From Pedobacter frigiditerrae (lineage in GTDB: Bacteria > Bacteroidota > Bacteroidia > Sphingobacteriales > Sphingobacteriaceae): a stretch of DNA of 64,000 nt. The translations under genes were made by a program, and so were the position numbers. The notes beneath the pieces are model-generated. The model saw nothing but the letters and a program-made list of their open reading frames with translations, did no database searches and was not told the origin of the DNA. Of the stretch, positions 26,970 through 38,300 are shown in pieces. The DNA lies in NCBI RefSeq assembly GCF_004331645.1, contig NZ_SJSK01000005.1, positions 403,007 through 467,006 on the forward strand, written 5' to 3'. Numbering within the stretch: the first letter of the stretch is position 1; each line of letters starts with the position of its first letter.

Positions 26970-28574
26970 ATGCAGGTAGCAGATTTGTATGTCCGGGTGA
27001 GTACGGACGAGCAGACCAAGGGGTATTCTCCCCGAAGTCAGGAGGCAGTATTGAGACAATACTGCCAGTTGAGAAACATTACGGTGCGCCAGGTTTTCGT
27101 AGAAGACTACACGGCCAAGCACTTTAACAGGCCCGAATGGCGAAAGATCATGATTATTTTGCGCAAGCAAAGAAACCGAACCGATCTCTTGCTCTTCACC
27201 AAATGGGACAGGTTCAGTCGGAACACATCCGATGCCTACCAAATGATCGATGTGCTGAAAAAACTGGGCGTAGAGCCACAGGCAGTGGAACAGCCGCTAG
27301 ACCTTACGGTACCTGAAAACAAGATGATGCTGGCCATTTACCTGACCGCCCCCGAAATTGAAAATGATCGTCGTGGTCTGAACACCAAAGCTGGAATACG
27401 CCAGGCTAAAAAAGAAGGCCGGTATATGGGGAAAGCGCCAAGAGGCTATATTAACAAAGCATACGAAGACGGCAGGCGCTATATCACCCTTCACGAACCG
27501 GATGCAACGATCATGCGCTGGGTTTTCAATGAAGTAGGCGAAGGCTTGTATTCATCGGAATCCATTATGAAACAAGCCAATAAGAAAGGGCTGAACATTG
27601 ACAAGAATACATTTTTGATCAATCTTAGAAATCCCGTCTATTGCGGAAAGATCAGGGTTGCTGCCCATAACGATGAACCTGCCTATTTGGTTCAGGGACT
27701 GCACGAGCCATTGATTTCTGAAAGTTTATTTTACAAGGTGCAAGACATTATGGACGGTCGTTCAAAAATCTTAAAGGGACTGGCTATCGCCACGCCCAAA
27801 GATTTACCACTGCGAAACTTCATCAAATGTAACAGGTGCCCAAGAATGTTGACGGGTAGTGCCTCTAAAGGCAAAACGACCTACAGGGTATATTACCACT
27901 GCCGATCATCCTGCGGGGTAAGGTATAGAGCTGAAGATGTGAATAATGCCTTTATGGACGAGTTAACTACATTTATTCCCCGACCTGGTTATCCAGAGTT
28001 ATTTGTCGCCAGCATTGCGGAGGCTTACGGCAACCAGCATAGAGCAATTAAGGAAGAAAGTGATGAATTAATCTTGCAAATCAGCACAGCCAATAAGAAA
28101 GTAGATGCTGCAAGGGAATTATTGATCCTGAATGAGCTTGAACCAAGTGAATACCGGAAGATCAAAGAAGAGAATAGTTCGATCATTGCACGCTTGGAGA
28201 TGCGGCTAAATGAAGTAAACGTGCAGAAGTCGACGCATGTGAACATTAAAAAGCTTGCTGAAATGGCCGTTAGGGCACTATGTGAGTTGGACAAATTGTA
28301 CGATATATCTTCAATTGAGGCGAAAAGATACCTAGTAGGCATTTTATTCCCTGATAAAATCACCTATGCAGAGGGGGCCTGTCGAACTCTGAAACTCAAC
28401 CGGGGAGCTGAGCTAATATACCTGGAAAACAAGGCGTTACGAGCACAAAAAAAGGGGCAAAAACCTTTAAAAAAGTCTTTGCCCCATACAGGGTCAGTGG
28501 CGGTGCGTAATTCGAACCATTTTGTGGACGAATTGATTGAATTAGGCAGTTTTTCGAAAATTTTGAAAGCATAA
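26970..28574 (+). CDS. Large serine site-specific recombinase
   Basis: The protein (534 residues from the ATG at 26970; a TTG lies two codons earlier) has an N-terminal resolvase domain with catalytic serine S11 in YVRVSTDEQ and the WDRFSRN helix. A recombinase domain follows (about 155-275; APRGYIN, FLINLRNPVYCGKI). A zinc ribbon comes next with cysteines 287, 290, 311 and 315, then a coiled-coil-rich C-terminus. This is the layout of large serine integrases that insert and excise mobile elements without accessory cutting proteins. Its last 24 codons are duplicated at 39873-39946, and a terminator-like hairpin lies inside its coding end. It marks the left side of a defence-gene hot spot. Confidence 0.9.
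   Translation: MQVADLYVRVSTDEQTKGYSPRSQEAVLRQYCQLRNITVRQVFVEDYTAKHFNRPEWRKIMIILRKQRNRTDLLLFTKWDRFSRNTSDAYQMIDVLKKLGVEPQAVEQPLDLTVPENKMMLAIYLTAPEIENDRRGLNTKAGIRQAKKEGRYMGKAPRGYINKAYEDGRRYITLHEPDATIMRWVFNEVGEGLYSSESIMKQANKKGLNIDKNTFLINLRNPVYCGKIRVAAHNDEPAYLVQGLHEPLISESLFYKVQDIMDGRSKILKGLAIATPKDLPLRNFIKCNRCPRMLTGSASKGKTTYRVYYHCRSSCGVRYRAEDVNNAFMDELTTFIPRPGYPELFVASIAEAYGNQHRAIKEESDELILQISTANKKVDAARELLILNELEPSEYRKIKEENSSIIARLEMRLNEVNVQKSTHVNIKKLAEMAVRALCELDKLYDISSIEAKRYLVGILFPDKITYAEGACRTLKLNRGAELIYLENKALRAQKKGQKPLKKSLPHTGSVAVRNSNHFVDELIELGSFSKILKA
28454..28485 (-). terminator. Terminator hairpin inside the recombinase coding end
   Basis: GGGGCAAA and TTTGCCCC pair over 8 bp. On the minus strand the hairpin is followed by a run of seven T residues. 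It sits about 150 bases downstream of the stop of the minus-strand gene at 28629, so it can end the cargo-1 operon even though it lies within the recombinase reading frame. Confidence 0.45.
28501..28574 (+). repeat. Recombinase 3' tail, direct repeat copy A
   Basis: This 74-bp stretch is the end of the recombinase gene. It matches 39873-39946 with five mismatches, and the first 37 bases are identical. The reading frame (VRNSNHFVDELIE) is preserved in both copies. The repeats are 11,372 bases apart and bracket the first defence cargo. Confidence 0.9.
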
Positions 28575-28628
28575 TATACCATTGAAAACGGTGACCATTA
28601 CATTGGTTCTTTAACTTAATTTTGAAGG

Positions 28629-30152
28629 TTACTTTTTGCCATACTTCCTAAAGGCAGCAATAAATTGATAAATGATAAATCCAATTAAAAGTTTATGTAA
28701 ATAATCTATTGCAAGTGCAGCACCATTAAGTTGGTTCTTTTCAATTAGAAAATCACTTCGGTGAGTTATATCAACAAAGGAGAAATAATAGCCAATTAGA
28801 TTGGGGTCAAATTCAGTACATTGAAAAATGCGACCTATACTCCATAAATAGCTAATATAAAATATCGAACTGAAACCAAGGAACCACAGAAATGGTTTTT
28901 TTATAGACAGACCATGATTGTTTGATTTACTATTAATCCAAAGAATAACCTTATCCGCCGGAGATATTGACTTTACTTTATTTAAAGCAGTATGTGATAT
29001 ACCCTGCAATTTAAGTGATTCATAAACATTTCCTGTTCCTTCAAGTGCCTTTTTCAGTTGTAGGAAAATCTCGTATTGATCCTTATGATGGTTGGACGTT
29101 CTGTTCTCTGGATAGTGAATATTTTCTACTGGTAAAAAGTTCTCGTACGCTTCATACTTCTCGGGAAAGCTACAGGATGTAAATACGGAATTCGAAAACT
29201 TTGAACGGTAGAAAGACAATTTCTGAAAATCACCAAAATCAACATTATCGAACCAAGTATTGTCCAAATTACATTGATGGATACTTATTCTTGTTTCTTC
29301 CCCTTCTTCGTCATAAACAGGGCGAGGGGTAATGTTATAAAAACTCGCATCCAATTTTGGTGAAAATTCAGTAAGGTACAGGCTACCAATATTTGAATTC
29401 TGTACTGAAAATTTTCCACTGGGATTTCCCGATAAGGACAAAGACCGTAATCCAAAGTTATCAATTTCAGTTAACTCGTCCTCTGAATCCTTAGTATAAA
29501 CGATATGGATTCCGACATTAAGTAATTTCTCTTCATCCGCTGTGAGCCTGTAGCCTAATCGATATACTCCAGTATTGAACTGCTTGATATATTTACCCGT
29601 TGGCTCCGTGGATTTTTTACTGGATGTGATTTTGATGATTTTAGCATTTTCGATATGATAATGTTGTTTTTCACGAAGTACTACCTTATGGTCATTTATC
29701 TGACGCTCACGGAATAATCTTCCCCACCAGTAGGGGAAAATATTTTCAGTTGTATAAGAAACATCTACTCTGGGAACATTTGTAACGAATATTCCATATT
29801 CCAGTAAACAATTATTTAAGGATACGGTTGTCAGATTGCTTGCTAAAATCCTTCCCCTTAACATAGAAGCATGAAAGTGAATAGATATATTTGTTGACGT
29901 TATATTTTCTATTTCAAGCTCTTTAATATAGCAGTTGTTAAAACTTATTGAAACTTTTTCAAAATCAATATCTTCTAAATTATCTATTATCAGCTTACGG
30001 AAAAAGCAAAATTGGAACACCACGACAATGCGTCCATCTTTAAAGGGCACACCCGCAAAATCCTTATTTCTAATCCTAATAGTAAGTTCATCAAATGAAA
30101 TATTGCATATTTCTTTAAACGGCTTAGGGTAAAGTTTTTGCATCATAAGCAT
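28629..30152 (-). CDS. Pentapeptide-like repeat protein with C-terminal membrane segments
   Basis: The 507-residue protein has irregular pentapeptide-like beta-helical stretches, for example around LNNCLLEYG, FSVQNSNIGSLYL and CNLDNTWFDNVDFGDF. A charged linker follows, then two hydrophobic helices near the C-terminus (about 418-436 and 480-501). This order suggests a sensor or scaffold attached to a membrane effector. It is the last gene of the minus-strand cargo-1 operon, 178 bases after the nuclease-like gene, so it may be a membrane-damaging partner. I know of no exact family match, and a role outside defence cannot be excluded. Confidence 0.55.
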   Translation of the reverse strand: MLMMQKLYPKPFKEICNISFDELTIRIRNKDFAGVPFKDGRIVVVFQFCFFRKLIIDNLEDIDFEKVSISFNNCYIKELEIENITSTNISIHFHASMLRGRILASNLTTVSLNNCLLEYGIFVTNVPRVDVSYTTENIFPYWWGRLFRERQINDHKVVLREKQHYHIENAKIIKITSSKKSTEPTGKYIKQFNTGVYRLGYRLTADEEKLLNVGIHIVYTKDSEDELTEIDNFGLRSLSLSGNPSGKFSVQNSNIGSLYLTEFSPKLDASFYNITPRPVYDEEGEETRISIHQCNLDNTWFDNVDFGDFQKLSFYRSKFSNSVFTSCSFPEKYEAYENFLPVENIHYPENRTSNHHKDQYEIFLQLKKALEGTGNVYESLKLQGISHTALNKVKSISPADKVILWINSKSNNHGLSIKKPFLWFLGFSSIFYISYLWSIGRIFQCTEFDPNLIGYYFSFVDITHRSDFLIEKNQLNGAALAIDYLHKLLIGFIIYQFIAAFRKYGKK

Positions 30153-30330
30153 TTTCGATTGGCTTTCTAAACGTTAATATTCTCTCATTGTGCCAGATTT
30201 ATCGAAAGTTACAGATAATTCCCTCTTATATCTTAATAAACCATGCATTTGGTAGTTAGTGATAAAATTGACAATTTGGTAAGACTAAATTTTAAGGCTG
30301 AAATCATAATTCCATATCAGGGTACCGGAG

Positions 30331-31527
30331 TTAATCCACAGCGATATCTTTGGCATTCATTCGAGTAAACATCTCTTGATAAGTCCATTTCATGGAATTA
30401 AATTCCATGCCAATCCTATCCAAAAAGTGTTGGCCAACACTGAATTCGACTACGCTATTTCCCTTCCATAGTGCTTTAAATGTGAGAACATAGTCTTCTT
30501 TAGTAGTGGGAACAATCTTATAACCAAAATTTTGTGCATACTCCTCCAGAACTGCCTGTTCCATAAAAAGTATAATGATAAGCCTGCCCTCAAGGAAATT
30601 TATATATTCTTTTGGATCTTGAATGGATAATGAAAATGGATAATATCCCATTTCTGAAAACTTTCTTGCATTCAGGTAATGTGCAATAGGTTTTAGCATT
30701 TTTTGGCGAGCAAGAGCGGAGGTAATTTTTGCATCAAAACCTTCTTCATTGTGCCCAACCACATATAACAGACCCCGTTCCGCTAAAGCAATTGCCTGTC
30801 CCTGGATTGCAGATCTTTTAATCAATTTATTTAATAGACCTATATGGTGTATTTCCTCGCTTAACATTTCGACTCTCACAATCTTTTGTTGAGTACCGAA
30901 TAGACATTCCGCCTGGTCATTATACAGATATTCGAATAACTGGTCAGCGTTCTCCTTCTGGCGCGAAACACGCTGGTTAGTGTTGCTACTCGTTTTAACT
31001 TCAATGGGAACATAGCCCTCATCATCTACAAGGGTAATATCCCTAAACCGAAGCACCGAAGTCAAATCATGAATTATCGCCACCATTCCAACTTTAAAAG
31101 CTTGATTGAATAACTGTTTCTCAGCTTTATATCCAATCTTTCCTGACATAAATCCAGCATCTTGCTTAAAAACTTGCGGCTTGATATCATAACGGGAAAT
31201 AAAGGTGTAAGCGATTCCATCACCTATAGATTTATAACAATTTATTAACCAATGATATTCCTCATTCTGGTATTCAAGGTAGTCGATTGAATTTTTTGCA
31301 TTGACAGATTCTTCCTTTGTTAGGCGTTCAATGGGATTTTTACGGATTTTGTTAATGTGCTTTATTTCTTCTTTATTTTTTTTAATTCTGCTTTCTAGAT
31401 AAAAATGTCTGCGGATAAGCTTTTCCTGCAGGACTTTCCATTTTAACGGATCTTTCATCGGATCTTTCCTTGCCTTATGTAGGGCTTCTAAGCAATCTAA
31501 AAGGGATTTCTTGTAATAATTTACCAT
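30331..31527 (-). CDS. PD-(D/E)XK nuclease-like protein
   Basis: The 398-residue protein begins with a helical, lysine-rich N-terminal third, possibly a coiled coil (KKNKEEIKHINKIRK). At about 160-180 it carries LRFRDITLVDDEGYVPIEVK: aspartate D163, then E176 and K178 in a VPIEVK strand. This is the textbook spacing of the PD-(D/E)XK nuclease active site. The rest is a mixed alpha/beta region of unknown kind. It is encoded 99 bases downstream of the small partner of the STAND NTPase and in the same direction, so it may be a further effector of that system or an independent restriction-like nuclease. Confidence 0.6.
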   Translation of the reverse strand: MVNYYKKSLLDCLEALHKARKDPMKDPLKWKVLQEKLIRRHFYLESRIKKNKEEIKHINKIRKNPIERLTKEESVNAKNSIDYLEYQNEEYHWLINCYKSIGDGIAYTFISRYDIKPQVFKQDAGFMSGKIGYKAEKQLFNQAFKVGMVAIIHDLTSVLRFRDITLVDDEGYVPIEVKTSSNTNQRVSRQKENADQLFEYLYNDQAECLFGTQQKIVRVEMLSEEIHHIGLLNKLIKRSAIQGQAIALAERGLLYVVGHNEEGFDAKITSALARQKMLKPIAHYLNARKFSEMGYYPFSLSIQDPKEYINFLEGRLIIILFMEQAVLEEYAQNFGYKIVPTTKEDYVLTFKALWKGNSVVEFSVGQHFLDRIGMEFNSMKWTYQEMFTRMNAKDIAVD

Positions 31528-31626
31528 TTCTAAGCGATTATTGGCCTATAATTATTGAATTTACAATTTGGAAAGGCAGGCATTCTAGGCAGCGACCAGG
31601 CGTGCGTAATTGAACAATAAACAAGT

Positions 31627-32376
31627 CTAATCATCCAGAAAATCGTTAAATTCATCATCACCATCTTCTTCCCAATCCGGTTCATTTTTTTCGCCCAATA
31701 CCGCTGTTTTAAGCTGTTCATATTTCTGCAATTGCAGGTTCAATAATTTTTCAATCCTTTTGAAAACCAGCTCAATTTTTTCAGGCTTTCTTCCTTTCTT
31801 TTTGCTGCCAGCAGGAGTATATACAATCCTAATGGGATTTTTATCACGTTGCAGAACTTGATCGATAAAATCTAATATTTCTTTTTCTTCTACTGATAAT
31901 AGATTAGGAAACTCACTCCACTCCTTTTCCTTCAATAGCATCTCTTGTCCTACACTCGCTAATAAGGTCAGGTCAAAAACATTCTGGGAGGAGTTCCTCA
32001 TTGTCTCTGCGAAATTCCCCCATTCAGAATGATCTTCATAACTCCTACTTCGAGCCCAATAATCAATATCAGGATCATTCTTTCTCAATGAATTAATAAC
32101 TTCGACAGCTGATGAAAGACCAATCAATGGCCTGGTTCCTCGTGGAAAGTCATTGCGGTTTTTCCATATCCCTAAAATTACTTCACATGCTTTCGCCTGC
32201 AACACTGTCTTTTTTTCTCCATCATGTTCGTTTTCTACAGAAATAATCAGTTCCGACAGATAATGTGCCATCCAACTTAAGGTAGTATCCCTTTGGTCAT
32301 GCTTTGAAAACTCTTTGACGAGCTTTTTACCAAGATCTATAATTTCCTGAGAGTGTTTCGATTGTTCCATTGGCAT
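31627..32376 (-). CDS. Small partner protein overlapping the STAND NTPase gene
   Basis: The 249-residue protein is mostly alpha-helical and ends in a strongly acidic tail (DWEEDGDDEFNDFLDD), with a basic patch before it (SKKKGRKPEKIE). I recognise no family. Its start (ATG at 32376, or a second ATG two codons later) lies inside the 3' end of the 2133-residue NTPase gene, a 50-base overlap that implies translational coupling and equal dosage. Two-gene NTPase-plus-small-protein layouts occur among AVAST-type antiphage STAND systems. An activating, inhibiting or structural subunit is plausible. Confidence 0.6.
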   Translation of the reverse strand: MPMEQSKHSQEIIDLGKKLVKEFSKHDQRDTTLSWMAHYLSELIISVENEHDGEKKTVLQAKACEVILGIWKNRNDFPRGTRPLIGLSSAVEVINSLRKNDPDIDYWARSRSYEDHSEWGNFAETMRNSSQNVFDLTLLASVGQEMLLKEKEWSEFPNLLSVEEKEILDFIDQVLQRDKNPIRIVYTPAGSKKKGRKPEKIELVFKRIEKLLNLQLQKYEQLKTAVLGEKNEPDWEEDGDDEFNDFLDD

Positions 32377-35300
32377 TGAATAAGTATATTTTGCTGTAAG
32401 GCGGATAATATTTGTGGTCTCGTCGATCTACGCGGCGACTGATTTCAATTTTTACGATTAGATCCTTGCCTATATCAGTTAAAAAAGATTTTAAAGCATC
32501 CCTCTTTATCTTCAAAAGCACTCCACCACTGGTAAAATCATTGTACTCGGGTTTTTCTTTTAGCGTTGACCAGCTCAAAAATGATGAGATCCAATCATCA
32601 AACCCCTCGTTCTCGCGAAAGCAATAGGAGTAATCATCTGTGGATTTACAGCCACTCCATTTGAAAAATTCATTCCCGGGGCGTATCCTTGAAGTTGACA
32701 CATCCCTGAACAAAGGGTCATTATCATCAATTCCTTCCGCCTCTGTCTTTTCTTCAAATAACCAGCTATCCAGTTTAAACTGTGGGAAACGTTTTTTCAT
32801 AGCATGCTTTGCACTATCATCATAATCTTGGTCATTTTCCAGGTTTATGTAGTTATCGTTAGCATTCCGAGTTTGGAACATCCTAAGCAGAGCCCTGCTT
32901 GTGGAGGTATTTACCAGCCCGGAACGCACACTTATAGTCTCATAATCTTTTCCATAATGTACCTTTGCTCCCAGGTGAACGACCAATGTCTGTTCGTCCT
33001 CCAAACCCAAATGGCTATCGAAATCCCCATGGCCAATATCCCATTCCCAATCAGTATTTCCATCTCGATTTTCAATCCAATATTTTTCAATCAAGGGCGT
33101 AGGCTCGTTTAGATCCGACAACCAGAAGTCTTTCCAGCATAGGGCCCATCCTTCAAGCCATTGCTGCCAGGTTTCCCTCCAGCTATCTTCCACCACCACT
33201 AATTGCTTTGTATGCAATAAGCTCGTCGCTGCACAGAACATCCCATGGTATTCATAATATGCACTTAAATCTTCGACCCTTGGTTCAGAACCATGCCGAT
33301 TACTGGTGTCGTTATAATCCGCATCCCGGATATGGTTATCCTTTCTTACTTCTCCAACATACCCCCAATTTTCGGTAATGAACTTGTCTGCTATTGTTGC
33401 AACCCCATATTGGCTAACCTTGAATATTCGACCAAGCGGCTCATACCAGTAAGGGAGCGTATCCATTGTATCGAAATCAAAGGTAAGCTCGGTTCTGTCT
33501 CGCTCTGTAGGGTATTCACTTCTTTCTACGTTTAAGGTTTCAAATGGGGTAGAAAGCGCATTGATGATTTCCTCGATCTCCTCTTCAGAAAAAATGCTGG
33601 CGTCATGTTTTATTATTGATAGTGCCGCAGATTGAACAAAATACCTTATTTGCGCGTGTGGTAAATCGGTGTTACGTATTTCAGCAATCATATAAGATGA
33701 AAGTGGCGCAATGACATCTGGGCTTTCCTTACTGATCCTTTCAATCGCTATCCAGAGATATAATTTGGCCGAAATCCAGTAAAAGGTAAAGTTTTGATCT
33801 TGAAATGGATGGCACCAGTGCTCATTTTGCATTTCCAGCAACAGTTTTAACACCACGCCATTTTTCAACCGTGACAGGCGGCGTAGGACATGTGCGCTGA
33901 TCCACCTGATCTTCTTCTTTGGATGCCCCAAATTATATCGGATAAAATTAGCGATGACCTCATCAGGTGTACCACTGGTCAAAATCCCCTCAAAATCTGT
34001 ACTGGCGAAATCCTCTGGTACTCGTTCGATCCACCTGTTTAGCATCCATGACAATATCTCGTTACGGTTTTCCGGCTCAAGTAAAGGATAAACCACAGAT
34101 AACATCTGATAGAGGACGCTAGAAGAGAAATCATCCAGCTCCTCTGGAATCATTTTAATCAACGACATGGCAAATTCCTTATGATCGATCTCCAGAATAT
34201 TTGCTAGTCTTTTCAAAGTTTCATAACTGATATGGTCATCATAGAAGAATATTGAGAACCATTTACGAACTATTTTTTCGTAGGCGGTTGACTTCCATTC
34301 GTTTACTTTTGAATTCTTTTTCCATGCCGTCAAAAATATACCGAGGCCAGTTTCAAAATCACTATAACAGATACCATGATCACCGATTTCAACCAGTGCA
34401 TTCAAAAAGGCGACATGTTGTTGAATATCTGCATTGATTCCAACTTCCTCAAACAGTATTTGGAAATTGACAAACTCACTTTTTTTTCCTGCCTTTATGC
34501 TTGCAATGAGATTTTTAAAGACAGAAGCATCAACCACCTTTTGTTTTTGAATGACCGCCCTATAGGATTCACCTTTTTGTTTATCGTTTGTTTTGGCTGC
34601 CACCTCAATTGGCTTTTCCGGAATAATAGTCGACAATCTTGAAATGTACTTTTCAAATTCAGTTATAATATTTTTGTCGGTAAATTTGCCGCTTTTGAAC
34701 AAGCTTAAAAAATTGCTGACAAAACCTGTGTTATTGATGCTTGGCCGGTGTAACTTGATATCACGGATCATTTGACGCAAAGCTTCATTTTTTAATTGAT
34801 GATCCTTTTTCAAGTCAATCTTATCCATCAAAATCCTGTAATAATGCTGCAGATCATCATAATAATATCTGTTCATTGCCAGAAAAGCTACTCCGACATC
34901 TACAGGAAGGAAGTCCATTGCCAAAGCCTCAGTAATCAGTTCCAGAAAATGTTTGTCTGTGGCTTTCACATAACGGTGATCCCACTGGCAAACTCCCGCA
35001 AATGCGGTTCGAATGTCCAGTTTTGCCAAAGTCGGAACAATTATATGCCACGGAAAACCGTCCCAGTTACTTAACTTCTGTGCGCAGTATTCTGAATATC
35101 GAAAAAACTTAACGGCAAGATCTGGATTGTTCAGCGGAGGCGATTTTTCCATAAAATCCCGAAGACTTCTAATTTGATCGAAGACTTCAAAGTCAATTTC
35201 GCTAGACGCAATAACCATTTTATCGAAATAATATTTCCCCATTTCAAGAGAGCAGGTGCTTCCCATTACCGCCGCTCTGGTATAGTTTTCCACTAGCTCC

Positions 35301-38300
35301 CTGCCTGAAAGGTTGGCGTTATCAATGATATCCTCCAAATGACCAAGCATTTGCCCAACTACTTCAGAAAAACGTTTTTTCTTGCTTAATTTTTCGCAAA
35401 TGGAGAGCAAAAGGTCTATGTTCCTAAGATCTCTTTTTTCAATTTTCTCCATAATGATATCCACGAATGCATTTCCTCGCTGATGGAAAGAAATATCCAA
35501 AAGTTTAAGCAGTATAAACTTTTGCAGACCCGTAGCATCATGACGTCCATAATAATTTAATTCCCAGTCATTGGCAAAACTCTTAAGTTGATCTTGAATC
35601 TTTTGTGAATGGGATTTGACAGGTAACTTTCCAAAAAAGTAACCGGCCCTGATCTGGTAAGCAGGTAGTAAATGCGAATAGATTCTTTCAAATCCTTTCA
35701 CCTGATCTTCCACTTTTGATTTGATCTTGTTGTCATTGCTATCAAATTTTTCCTGAAGGTCCTTTGGATAAAAATCACGGTTGACAAACGAGGCATTTTC
35801 AAAAAACTTAAGAATCACTCCCTTTCTCAACAGGATGTCCAGATTTACCAGTTCGGATTTCCCCGTTGAGTAAAATCCTGGTGCATGGTTTGGTACTGGC
35901 ACTTGGATATTTGGCAGAATAAACTTTACCCTTTCATATTTGACACCTGCCTTTAAACAGTATTCACAAAATGCAATGACAGCTGTTAACAACTCCCCTT
36001 CCCATTTGGTCTTGACGCGGAAGAGAACCTGAATATCCTTTAACATCTTATCTATATCTAAAGGCGGCTTAAGACCATTGAGAAAGTATAGCTGAACAAT
36101 CAGAAGTCTAAGATCAATGCGCAAACTATCGCCATGGATCTTAAGCCATTTATCCGCAAGGTGGGTACTTCCGTTTGCAATAAGGTTTCTTAGCAGGGTT
36201 TCTGCAACTTCGAATAGAGTCTGTTTAGGTTTCCAGCCTTGTATCCAATCGACCGCTTTGTCAGCTCCGGAAATATGCAGGATCGCCTCGGCACCGTAAG
36301 CCAAATCTGATGCTTTCAGCTTATATTTCTCCAATTCATCTTCTTCAAGATTTCGACGGTAATCCACCCATTCCTTTGCCTTTTTCAGGTGTTGCTTGGC
36401 TAGTTCTATCGTTTCAGGTTGGCGGGCATATATAGCTGCATTCCTATAGTGTACGGGACCGAACCAGCCTGGATTTCCCGACTGGAAGTAGATTTTCTGA
36501 TTAGTCTGAAGATTGCCATATTTAGCTGCAAGGTCAGGTCTTTCAAATAGTATGTTCTCTAAAACTTTATTGGTTTTCGCCGCTTCGGCAGCCACAACCT
36601 GTAGTTTAATAAAATCCTGTGGGTTAAAATCCACTGAGGCATTCCGCATCGCCGTTTTTGCACGGTCGATGAACACCTCCTTGTTTTTTACCGGGTCCAA
36701 CGGATAGTCCAGGTAATTTCTATCAATCACTAATTCCCTGAGTTCGCTAAATTTCTCGGCTTTATTTAAAAAATTAGCAAGATGGGTACTGGCATATTCA
36801 TCCTCACCTGCCCGCTCCAATAGTGCAACTGCAATCTTGGCATAGTCTTCTTTAGCCAACTTATAGGTTTTTCTAAGGTATGTCTCAAAATCTTCATCCC
36901 GGAAAGTGAATTCTTGCTGATGTTCCAACACTTCCCTCCAGAGATCTACTCTTATATCATTCAGATTCCCTTCTGTGAGTGCAGTTGTGTGTTTTACAAA
37001 AGCAAAAGGAATGGGTCGCGGCAGTGCGATTAAACTTTTCAAAAAGACCGTAACTTCCTTCTTAGATGCTTTTCTTTCGGCTTCTTTGACCCTTAATCGA
37101 AAAATCTGTTCAAGTGTTTTACCATTTGGTTTCAATGGCATCATTTTTTCGGCAAGGCTTTTCCCAGGAAGCTCCAGTGCATAGGCCATAACCCTTGGAA
37201 CAGAATTCGTGAGCTTTCTAAACTCATTAACAACCTCTTCAGTGATATCCGTGAACTGTCTTTCCAAAAACACCAACGTCTCTGAATACGAGAATGGCAA
37301 TAACTGAATTTCTTTTGTCTCAAGGGGAAGATCCAGTGTGGCCAGGCGTTCAGTGCGTGCAGATAAAATAATTTTGCAGCCTTCTGGAAATTCCATCTGT
37401 ATTACATCCTTGACAAATGGCCTACCATCGAAGACTTCAGCAGCAGTAACACTATTATCCGCCGCGTCAAATATTATTGCAAGAATTGCCTCTGGATTTA
37501 ATGTTCGGATAATTGCTAGTGCCGCAATGACACGCTCCTTGAATTGCTTTAAATAAAACTCATCAGTCCCAGCTAAGTTTAGGAGTAAATTTGAACCTGT
37601 TTTTACGGATAGTTCATTACAAAGTTGGATAATTCCCGCACCATGCTTATGTCTCCTGTCCTCTGGATCAAGATAACTTCCTCCCCCGTAACAATCAAAA
37701 ATGATCGTAACGGAATTTTCCGGTAGCACATCGGGAATCATATTCACGATGGTCGACTTTCCGATTCCAGCACCCCCATGCATGCAAATTATCGAATTTT
37801 CTTTGCATACAATTTCATCTCCAATGGCTAAAAGCTGTTCTCTGGCAATCAGGATTTCAGGCTTAATTATCTCATTTTTTACCGGAAAAATGGTAGAAAT
37901 ATCGTGAAAACCAAATGCATATAATACATCAGGCAGACTTATGGTATTTATTGCCTTCTGTTCTGGCATCATTTTGCCCCAGATAAGCTTATGCAGGTAT
38001 GTATGCTCAACAGAACTTCTAAATGATGTTAGAGAGGAAATTGCCGAAATAATTTTCTGCTCAATCTGAAACCGTGAGCCTTCATCGCAATCAGAAAAAT
38101 CAAGTACATTGATAAAATCAACAAAATCTGACTCCGATAGCTTCGATGCCTTGTACAATCTGGCCAATTCCTTCTGCTGTGCTACACTAAGAACTTTATT
38201 CACAGCATTGAGATCAATGGCATTAGGGGCCTGAAGTTTTGAGAATTGTTTTACTGCATTAACTACAGCAATAAGTTTTTCAGCCGCAGGTCTATTGCTC

